Part shown: positions 14,310-19,794 of the stretch, in pieces
How positions within the stretch are numbered: position 1 is the first letter of the stretch
Layout: the number at the start of each line of letters is the position of its first letter
Source: UBA11606 sp049437325
GTDB taxonomy: Bacteria; Actinomycetota; Acidimicrobiia; Acidimicrobiales; Aldehydirespiratoraceae
DNA: 19,794 bases
NCBI GenBank assembly: GCA_049437325.1
Contig: JBMTIM010000052.1
Coordinates: 1 to 19,794, forward strand
Reading direction: 5' to 3'
Translations under genes and position numbers: made by a program
The notes under the pieces: generated by a model
Told to the model about the DNA's origin: nothing
Database searches by the model: none
What the model saw: only the letters and a program-made list of their open reading frames with translations

Positions 14310-15244
14310 TGCCCGAGTCGGCTGGAGACGAAGTCGGCGATCTCGGCCATCGACACCCGAGCTTCGGGAACCTCGCGATAGAACTCGAAGACGTGCCACA
14401 TGCCTTCCCAGACGCGGAGCGTGACATCGACTCCGTCGATGCGCATGGCGGTGGCGAGGCGAACGGCATCGGACAGCAGCAGATCTCGGGTCCCGGTCGT
14501 CAGGAACGTGGGTGGAAGGCCCGTGAAATCGGCATAGACGGGCGACACGAGAGGGTCGTCGACCGGTGTTTCTCCCCGATAGAGCGACGCCATCTGGACA
14601 AGGACGTCATCGGTCAGTACCAGGAATGGGTCACGGTTCGTGAGGTGGCTGTCGCCGGTGAAACCCATGTCGGCCCACGGCGACAGCAACACGAACGCCA
14701 CAGGGAGCGGGAGGCGAGCGTTTCGGGCTCGTTGGAACAGGGCAAGGGCGAGATTTCCACCGGCCGACTCACCGGCGACGAGGAGATGGGCCGGATCGGT
14801 GGTGTCGAGCAAAGCCCGGTACGTCGTCTCGGCACAATCGACCGCTGCCGGGTATGGATGCTCGGGTGCGAGGGGGTAGCGGGGGGCAATGACTCGTACA
14901 CCGGCCCGGGCTGCCAGTGGTGCGCTGATGACGATGTCCTCCTCCGGTGATCCGACGGTGTGCCCACCGCCGAAGAAGTACAGGACGGTGCCGGGGCCGG
15001 TGACACCGGAGGACGGTGTCACCTCGAGACACTCCACACCCCCGACCTCGAGGATGCGTTCACGAACGGAGAACTCGGCCCGCACCGCAGCCATGGAGGG
15101 CTCCCATCCCTGTCGAACCGCGGCGCGGACCAGCTCGGCGTTGTCCTCGTCGATGGCGGTCCGGTCGGCGGGCGGGTTGGCGTGGAGCCAGGCCTCGGCT
15201 TCGGCACTGACACCCGTTCTCGGGCGGGCGGACGGCGACTGCAT
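14306..15244 (-). CDS. Alpha/beta hydrolase of the hormone-sensitive lipase family
   Basis: The 312-residue protein shows the triad Ser160 in VAGESAGGNLAL, Asp254 in GTRDLLLSDAV and His284 in GMWHVFEF. PRYPLAPEHPYPAAVDC is a strong hormone-sensitive lipase family marker. The oxyanion-hole motif that normally reads HGGG is FGGG here (residues 91-94, YFFGGGHTVGSP), a replacement of the histidine. The family hydrolyses short acyl esters, acetylated drugs or lactones in the cytoplasm. The ATG start gives MQSPSARPRTG and lies only 24 bases from the divergent thrH start. The stop codon overlaps the stop of the convergent dehydrogenase gene. Natural substrate unknown. Confidence 0.9.
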   Translation of the reverse strand: MQSPSARPRTGVSAEAEAWLHANPPADRTAIDEDNAELVRAAVRQGWEPSMAAVRAEFSVRERILEVGGVECLEVTPSSGVTGPGTVLYFFGGGHTVGSPEEDIVISAPLAARAGVRVIAPRYPLAPEHPYPAAVDCAETTYRALLDTTDPAHLLVAGESAGGNLALALFQRARNARLPLPVAFVLLSPWADMGFTGDSHLTNRDPFLVLTDDVLVQMASLYRGETPVDDPLVSPVYADFTGLPPTFLTTGTRDLLLSDAVRLATAMRIDGVDVTLRVWEGMWHVFEFYREVPEARVSMAEIADFVSSRLGH

Positions 15245-15254
15245 GCCCTACAGC

Positions 15255-15260
15255 TACCAT
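15255..15260 (+). promoter_or_regulatory. -10-like hexamer TACCAT upstream of thrH
   Basis: TACCAT lies 8 bases before the ATG at 15269, with no Shine-Dalgarno sequence between. This matches the leaderless pattern seen at 6565, 9671 and 13212. It must share a 24-base gap with the divergent hydrolase start. Confidence 0.4.
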
Positions 15261-15268
15261 CCACGCCC

Positions 15269-15889
15269 ATGCGGTTGCAGAAACTCGTGGCCCTCGATGT
15301 CGAAGGGGTCCTCATCCCGGAGGTGTGGATCAATCTCGCCATCCGAACGGGGATCGACGATCTTCGCCGCACGACCCGTGACGAACCCGACTACGACAAG
15401 CTCATGGCGAACCGACTCGAAATCCTCGAACGGGAGGGGGTCGGAATGGCCGATCTGCGCGAGGTGCTCGCCGAGATGGGGCCGCTCGAGGGGGCGAGGG
15501 ACTTTCTCGATGGACTCCGCAGCAGGTATCAGGTGGTGCTCCTGAGTGACACGTTCGAGCAGTTCGCTTCACCGCTCATGCAACAACTCGGGCAGCCCGT
15601 CATCCTGTGTCATCGCCTCGAGGTCCGCAACGACCACATCGTCGACTACGTGCTGCGAATCGACGATCACAAACGGCGTTCCGTCGAGGCGTTCCGCTCG
15701 CTCAACTTCGAGGTCGTCGCCGCGGGTGATTCCTACAACGATCTGTCGATGATCCGTGCCGCTCACGCCGGTGCGCTCTTTCGTGCGCCACAAAACGTCA
15801 TCGACGAACATGCAGATCTGCCCGCATTCACCGACTTCGACGCGTTGCGGCAGTGGATCGATCAGGCCGAGTCGGTCCCGGGGTCCTGA
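15269..15889 (+). CDS. thrH: ThrH: phosphoserine phosphatase / homoserine phosphotransferase
   Basis: The 206-residue HAD-superfamily enzyme closely resembles Pseudomonas ThrH. It dephosphorylates phosphoserine and can pass the phosphate to homoserine, linking serine and threonine synthesis. Motif I is Asp10-x-Glu12 in LVALDVEGVLIPEVW, which in ThrH reads DLEGVLVPE. Motif II is Ser93 in LLSDTFEQFASPLM, motif III is Lys135 in DHKRRSV, and motif IV is AAGDSYNDLSM (Asp154, Asp158). The segments TTRDEPDYDKLM and HAGALFRAPQNVI also match ThrH. The length is the family's usual one. There is no threonine or serine operon nearby. The gene's 3' end overlaps the convergent SDR gene by 28 bases. Confidence 0.93.
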   Translation: MRLQKLVALDVEGVLIPEVWINLAIRTGIDDLRRTTRDEPDYDKLMANRLEILEREGVGMADLREVLAEMGPLEGARDFLDGLRSRYQVVLLSDTFEQFASPLMQQLGQPVILCHRLEVRNDHIVDYVLRIDDHKRRSVEAFRSLNFEVVAAGDSYNDLSMIRAAHAGALFRAPQNVIDEHADLPAFTDFDALRQWIDQAESVPGS

Positions 15890-16854
15890 CAGTCGGCCAG
15901 GGCTGCCACCAGGTTCCACAGTCGGTTCCGGCGATCTGGTGTGTCGGAGCGACGAGTACCGACAAGGCGGTGGATTGGACGGCGACGCCGATCGAGCCAG
16001 AACCCTCCGTTGGTTTCGAGCGGCTCACCGTCATCGGCAGCGAGCCAGACGAGTGTGTCGGCACCCTGCTCGGGCGTTCGGAGGATCGGACCCATCACGG
16101 TCGCAAACCGGGGCAACGCTGCGTCGACCCCCGGGGTCGACGCCCACCCTGGGTGCAGCGAGTGGAAATGGATACCCCGTGCACCACACCGTTGCGCCCA
16201 CATCTCGTTGAGCACAACCTGGGCACGTTTCGCCCTCGCATATTGCTCGGTGCCGCGGTACGTGTCGTCGCCCATCTCGAGTTCGTCGACCTGTAACGCT
16301 GCGGCGTACATGCCTCCGGACGACATCGTGATCACACGCGACGGAGCGGAGGCCTCGAGTCGGTCCAGGAGCAGGCTGGTCAAGAGGAAGGGTCCGACAA
16401 CCTGGCTCGCGACCGTCGCCTCGGTGCCGTCAGAGGCCACCTGGCGGGTCGCCGCGAGCGCACCAGCATTGTGGATCACGACATCGAGTCGCTCGTGCAT
16501 GGTGAGGATGTGGTCCGCCAGATTGCGGACCTGGTCGTGTTCACCCATGTCGGCGGCCCGGTGCGACACCCGGTCGTTGCCGGTGACCGACGTGAGTGCG
16601 CGCGCCGTCTCGGCAGTGCGCTCGGGATCACGTCCCACCAGGACGAGGGTGGCGCCACATCGGGCCAGCTGCTCGGCCGCTGCTCGGCCCAGGCCCGATG
16701 TCGCTCCGGTCACGACGATCACGCGCCCGCGCAGGTCGTAGCTGTCGAGTGGCTCCCACGCCCCAAGTCGCCGGCGGGTTTCGTAGCCGAAGCGGCTGAA
16801 GCTGGTGACCACCGGTAGCTCGATGGCGTTGTCGATGATTCGCGATCTGTTCAT
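15862..16854 (-). CDS. Short-chain dehydrogenase/reductase, DHRS12-like
   Basis: From the ATG at 16854 the protein has 330 residues. The NAD(P) motif TGATSGLG is at 49-56, HNAG at 128-131, and the catalytic set is Ser179 (MSSGGMY), Tyr205 and Lys209 (YARAKRAQ). The PGWASTPGV segment and an N-terminal extension of about 40 residues (SFSRFGYETRRRL) are typical of DHRS12-like members. A start at 16896 is possible but would overlap the upstream SRPBCC stop by 29 bases and remove the GAAGG ribosome site from its place 11 bases upstream of 16854. It is the last gene of a five-gene unit. Substrate unknown; membership with SRPBCC proteins suggests a hydrophobic compound. Confidence 0.87.
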   Translation of the reverse strand: MNRSRIIDNAIELPVVTSFSRFGYETRRRLGAWEPLDSYDLRGRVIVVTGATSGLGRAAAEQLARCGATLVLVGRDPERTAETARALTSVTGNDRVSHRAADMGEHDQVRNLADHILTMHERLDVVIHNAGALAATRQVASDGTEATVASQVVGPFLLTSLLLDRLEASAPSRVITMSSGGMYAAALQVDELEMGDDTYRGTEQYARAKRAQVVLNEMWAQRCGARGIHFHSLHPGWASTPGVDAALPRFATVMGPILRTPEQGADTLVWLAADDGEPLETNGGFWLDRRRRPIHRLVGTRRSDTPDRRNRLWNLVAALADCQDPGTDSA

Positions 16855-16867
16855 GACGTCAAGGCCT

Positions 16868-17317
16868 TCACTTCTGCAGAATCTTTTGCCCATCAAGGGC
16901 GTCGACCAGTCCGGCTGCGGCGCGATCGCCGATCACGCGAAATGCAATCCCGAGGAACGGATTCGCCAGTCCGAGCAAACCGTTGAGCGTGAGCACGGCC
17001 TCGTAGGTCACCGTCGAGCCGTTCTCGTCCGCATCGACGGTCATGGTGTCGACCGAGGTGAACGCCCTCGAGCGGGCGTGCGCCACCACACAACGCGGCG
17101 CGTCGAAGGACATGACGCAATAGCGAAGCGTCAAGACGCCCACGGGTCTGCGGACATCCACGTCGTATTCGGCGCCGAGGCCGGGCCCGTTGCCTGTGAC
17201 CTGGAGTGCCTGCGCAACACCGGGATCCCACTGTTCGATGTTGGTGAGATCTGCCATGTAGGCGAACGCGTCGGCGGGGGAGAGGGGGCATCTCACGGTG
17301 ACGGTGTAGCGGGGCAT
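16868..17317 (-). CDS. SRPBCC (START-like/polyketide cyclase) family protein
   Basis: The 149-residue protein begins with RYTVTVRCPLSPADAFAYMADLTNIEQWDPGV, the usual start of the SRPBCC fold, in which a helix-grip cavity binds hydrophobic ligands. The later strands DTMTVDADENGSTVTYEAVLTLNG and the long C-terminal helix (NPFLGIAFRVIGDRAAAGLVDAL) complete the domain. No catalytic residues can be assigned, so it may carry, bind or cyclise a lipid-like ligand. The ATG is set by a strong GGAGGT ribosome site 6 bases upstream. The stop is 13 bases before the SDR start. Confidence 0.85.
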   Translation of the reverse strand: MPRYTVTVRCPLSPADAFAYMADLTNIEQWDPGVAQALQVTGNGPGLGAEYDVDVRRPVGVLTLRYCVMSFDAPRCVVAHARSRAFTSVDTMTVDADENGSTVTYEAVLTLNGLLGLANPFLGIAFRVIGDRAAAGLVDALDGQKILQK

Positions 17318-17323
17318 GGGTTG

Positions 17324-17329
17324 ACCTCC
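17324..17329 (-). promoter_or_regulatory. Shine-Dalgarno GGAGGT for the SRPBCC gene
   Basis: On the minus strand GGAGGT ends 6 bases before the ATG at 17317. It lies inside the 27-base gap after the SDR-DUF2867 stop, so this internal operon gene has an independent, strong translation start. Confidence 0.65.
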
Positions 17330-17344
17330 GACCGGGTGACTCGT

Positions 17345-18829
17345 CTACGGCGACGAGTCAGGGGACGGATGCGACTGGTCACCGCCGGCGGCTGCGAGAC
17401 GCGCGGCGAGGAGACTCCAGATCACCTTGTGCGGGGGCAGGAGGATCCACCAGTACAGGCGACCGGCAACCCCGCGCGGGTGGAACCTGGCCAGTTGGCG
17501 CAACTCGCACCCTCCGTTCGGATTGTCGATGATCCGCCACTCGAGCCAGGCATCGCCGGGAACGAGCATCTCGGCTCGCAGACGCAGCAGAGACGGCGGC
17601 TGGTATGCCTCGACGCGAAAGAAGTCGAGTGCGTCGCCGACGCGCAGGTCGTCGGGGTGGCGACGACCCCGCCGCATGCCAACGCCGCCGACCAGCTTGT
17701 CGAGCCAGCCCCGAAGCGTCCAGAGGATGTTTGCGGCGTACCAGCCTCGTTCACCTCCGACTCCCGACACGGCAGCAAAAACCGCCTCGGGGGATGCGTC
17801 GCTGTGGACGACTTGGATGTTTTGGTAGATCGTGCCGCCCGCCCATTCAGGGTCTTGTGGCATTGGCTGGGCCGGTGTGCGCTCCCGAGCGCTGTCCATC
17901 CAACTCGTCTTGATCTCGAGGTCGCCAACGACAGCGAGCGCCCGCTCGATCGCGTGATCGATGGTCAGCGGCTCGTGGTCGATAACAGCCCCGATGTCGC
18001 GAGCGGGGTCGACCACGACATCGTTGATCAGGCTGTCGACAAGCGGTCGGGCGAGACCGTAGGGGAGGGGCGTGACGAGGTTCACCCAGTGCGACGACAG
18101 GCGCGGCGTGAGCACCGGCACCGGTGCGATCAGGCGGCGTCGAAGGCCGGCGATGTCGGCGTAGCGATGCATCATCTCGCGATAGGTCAAGATGTCGGGT
18201 CCGCCGATTTCGTAGATGCGATCCCCCTCGTCGTCGAGATCGAGGACTGCGGCGAGGTGGTGGAGGACGTCGGCGATCGCAATCGGCTGACACTTCGTGG
18301 TCGTGACCCAGCGCGGGCAGATCATGGCGGGCAGGACGTCGGCGAGATGACGCAACATCTCGAACGATGCGCTGCCAGACCCGATGATCACGGCAGCGCG
18401 CAACTCGGTCACCGGCACCGGTCCGGCGGCGAGGATCTCACCGACCTCGTGGCGACTGGCGAGATGGTCCGACAAGCGGCTCGGATCGTCCTCTCCCAAT
18501 CCGCCGAGGTACACGATGCGCCCGACACCGGTTGCTGCGGCGGCTGCACAGGTGTTCTCGGCACCTATCCGGTCGGTTTTCTCGAAGTCTCCTGAGAGAC
18601 CCATCGCATGCACCAGGTAGTACACGGCGTCGATGCCGTCGAGGGCTGCGACCATCGATGCCTCGTCGAGGACGTCGGCCTGGACCACGTCGACCTCGGA
18701 CCGCCACTCCACGGACGCGAGCTTCTCGGGGGTCCGCACGAGGCATCGAACCTCGTGGCCGGCATCGAGGAGCTTGGGAACGAGACGGCCTCCGACGTAG
18801 CCGGTCGAGCCGAGAACAGCCACTCTCAC
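17345..18829 (-). CDS. SDR family NAD(P)-binding protein fused to DUF2867
   Basis: The 494-residue protein has an NmrA/atypical SDR domain (about 1-300) followed by a DUF2867 domain (about 320-480). The NAD(P) motif GSTGYVGG lies at 7-14 and opens MRVAVLGSTGYVGGRLVPKLL. Other marks are DAVYYLVHAMG, RIVYLGGLG and YEIGGPDILTYREMMHRYA. The C-terminal part has the GWYAANILWTLRGWLDKLVGG and LYWWILLPPHKVIW stretches typical of DUF2867. This two-domain layout is known in actinobacteria and proteobacteria; its reaction is not established. The canonical YxxxK is not obvious, as often in atypical SDRs. The GTG start overlaps the preceding TGA as GTGA. The frame stays open upstream of it but that part runs inside the SRPBCC gene and looks random. 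Confidence 0.86.
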   Translation of the reverse strand: MRVAVLGSTGYVGGRLVPKLLDAGHEVRCLVRTPEKLASVEWRSEVDVVQADVLDEASMVAALDGIDAVYYLVHAMGLSGDFEKTDRIGAENTCAAAAATGVGRIVYLGGLGEDDPSRLSDHLASRHEVGEILAAGPVPVTELRAAVIIGSGSASFEMLRHLADVLPAMICPRWVTTTKCQPIAIADVLHHLAAVLDLDDEGDRIYEIGGPDILTYREMMHRYADIAGLRRRLIAPVPVLTPRLSSHWVNLVTPLPYGLARPLVDSLINDVVVDPARDIGAVIDHEPLTIDHAIERALAVVGDLEIKTSWMDSARERTPAQPMPQDPEWAGGTIYQNIQVVHSDASPEAVFAAVSGVGGERGWYAANILWTLRGWLDKLVGGVGMRRGRRHPDDLRVGDALDFFRVEAYQPPSLLRLRAEMLVPGDAWLEWRIIDNPNGGCELRQLARFHPRGVAGRLYWWILLPPHKVIWSLLAARLAAAGGDQSHPSPDSSP

Positions 18830-19221
18830 GGTGTTGCCCCTTTCGTTTCTGCAACAAGCATGCCGATCCGGCGGAGCGCAACGCGACACACCGCCAGGTA
18901 CGGCGCAGCGACCACGGGAACGCCGAACGCAACCTCGCAGGAGTGGTTGCCGAGATCGGTGATGACATGATCGGTTGCGGGAAGTCCCGCGACCCGCCAC
19001 TTCCAGCGGCGGCCGGGCTCGAACGCAGTGATCTCGAACGGAAGTCGAACACCGGCGAACGTGACCACCGACCCTGTCGTTCCGAGCTCGAGTTCCGGCC
19101 CGTCGATCGTGGCAGAACGGACCGAGGGGCCCCAGGTCGGCCAGGCCACGGGGTCGGTCAGGATGGGCCACGCATCGAGGGCCGGAGCCCCGATCACTCG
19201 GCTGGTCCACAACGTTCTCAT
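18826..19221 (-). CDS. Small SRPBCC family protein
   Basis: The 131-residue protein has the pattern of a polyketide cyclase/dehydratase-type SRPBCC domain: SRVIGAPALDAWPILTDPVAWPTWGPSV at the N terminus, then GTTGSVVTFAGVRLPFEITAFEPGRRWKWRVAG. It ends with a helix ALRRIGMLVAETKGATP. A ligand-binding role is inferred from the fold only. It is the second gene of the five-gene unit, 36 bases after the upstream SRPBCC gene, and its TGA overlaps the GTG of the SDR-DUF2867 gene. The ribosome site is weak; no better start is available. Confidence 0.82.
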   Translation of the reverse strand: MRTLWTSRVIGAPALDAWPILTDPVAWPTWGPSVRSATIDGPELELGTTGSVVTFAGVRLPFEITAFEPGRRWKWRVAGLPATDHVITDLGNHSCEVAFGVPVVAAPYLAVCRVALRRIGMLVAETKGATP

Positions 19222-19257
19222 GCGGTCGTCATCTCGGTCACGGACACTCGTCTTCGT

Positions 19258-19767
19258 TCATCGTGGGTGGTTCCCTCGCTGCACGTTGGCCTCGGCCGGA
19301 TCGAGACCGAGATGTTCGTACAGGTTTGTTGCGAAGCGATCTCCGGTCGATCGCATCGTTGCACCGATGAGTGCCTCGACCGAACGGCGGGCCAGACCCG
19401 GGAGCGGTAGGTCGACTCGCGCAGTGAGGTCGATTGCGACGGTACAGCCTCCGTCGGTCGTTGCCTCGAGCGTGTAGATCCCTTCGATTGCGGCGCGTTC
19501 CGTCTTGCCGGGCGGTGGTGCCGGGGTGAATTCGATCCGGCAACCGTCGATGAAGTCCATCCGCTCGGTGAAGGATGCCTGGGCTCGAACGCCCAGCCCT
19601 TCGATTCCGTGCAGTGTCCAGCGCCAGTTCGCGCCATCGGGTTCGATCGAGCGCACCAGTGGGGTGAGTTGTGCCAAAACGGTGGGATCGGTCAGGACGC
19701 GCCAGATCGAGTCGGGGGGTACCGGCACACAAGACCAGGCAACGGTCCGAGCAGAGAACCAGGTCAC
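19258..19767 (-). CDS. SRPBCC/DUF1997-like protein, first gene of the operon (start near window edge)
   Basis: The 169-residue protein starts FSARTVAWSCVPVPPDSIWRVLTDPTVLAQLTPLV, an SRPBCC opening. The later part (EGIYTLEATTDGGCTVAIDLTARVDLPLPGLARRSVEALIGATMRSTGDRFATNLYEHLGL) recalls DUF1997-type domains, with lower certainty. The GTG at 19767 is the best start, but the frame stays open to the window edge, 27 bases further, so a slightly longer protein cannot be excluded. It is the promoter-proximal visible gene of the minus-strand unit, followed by a second SRPBCC gene after 36 bases. Function unknown beyond probable binding of a hydrophobic ligand. Confidence 0.72.
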   Translation of the reverse strand: MTWFSARTVAWSCVPVPPDSIWRVLTDPTVLAQLTPLVRSIEPDGANWRWTLHGIEGLGVRAQASFTERMDFIDGCRIEFTPAPPPGKTERAAIEGIYTLEATTDGGCTVAIDLTARVDLPLPGLARRSVEALIGATMRSTGDRFATNLYEHLGLDPAEANVQRGNHPR

Positions 19768-19794
19768 AGGGGGAGTACGGGTCGTGGGGGGGGG

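Noticed and set aside
16805..18595. 596-codon plus-strand open frame opposite the SRPBCC and SDR genes
   Set aside because: Antisense to three well-supported genes and without any domain signal.
18830..19210. N-terminal extension of the SDR-DUF2867 gene by 127 codons
   Set aside because: The extension lies in another frame of the SRPBCC gene, looks random, and the Rossmann motif starts right at the GTG at 18829.

Overview
The window looks like a compact, high-G+C actinobacterial chromosome segment, most likely from the class Acidimicrobiia. This rests on overall protein flavour: an EthA-like monooxygenase, a siderophore-interacting protein, a DUF169 protein, many SDR and SRPBCC proteins, and an actinobacterial-style heliorhodopsin. 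The taxonomy is an inference; no rRNA or marker gene is present. I count 20 protein-coding genes and no tRNA, rRNA, CRISPR array, IS element or phage gene. Only about 550 of 19794 bases lie outside genes, the longest gap is about 130 bases, and the coding strand switches nine times.

Layout. 1-1525 (+): the C-terminal part of an FAD-dependent oxidoreductase, overlapped by a 2-oxoglutarate/Fe(II) oxygenase. 6541-1529 (-): metallo-beta-lactamase-fold hydrolase, MFS transporter and a long AcnB-type aconitase, the last with its own likely promoter. 6577-7302 (+): dienelactone hydrolase family protein. 9615-7340 (-): siderophore-interacting flavoprotein coupled to an EthA-like Baeyer-Villiger monooxygenase. 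9683-10477 (+): heliorhodopsin, divergent from the flavoprotein pair. 13204-10495 (-): crotonase, MalY/PatB-type PLP enzyme and DUF169 protein, joined by 4-base overlaps. 13338-14309 (+): beta-hydroxyacid dehydrogenase family. 15244-14306 (-): HSL-type alpha/beta hydrolase. 15269-15889 (+): ThrH phosphatase/phosphotransferase. 19767-15862 (-): five-gene run made of three small SRPBCC proteins, an SDR-DUF2867 fusion and a DHRS12-like SDR.

The most notable gene is the heliorhodopsin. It has the retinal lysine in helix 7, the RWxEYS counterion motif and the long first loop typical of the family. Heliorhodopsins have no settled function, so its divergent flavoprotein neighbours and its leaderless-type promoter are worth recording. 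Two expression habits recur. First, TACCGT-like -10 hexamers sit 6-8 bases before several start codons, which implies leaderless mRNAs. Second, GTGA stop/start overlaps occur at five gene junctions. Metabolically the segment is mixed: TCA cycle (AcnB), serine/threonine phosphate metabolism (ThrH), acyl-CoA chemistry, flavin oxygenation and small-molecule hydrolysis. The five-gene SRPBCC/SDR operon at the right edge has no assignable pathway but may act on lipids or another hydrophobic substrate.
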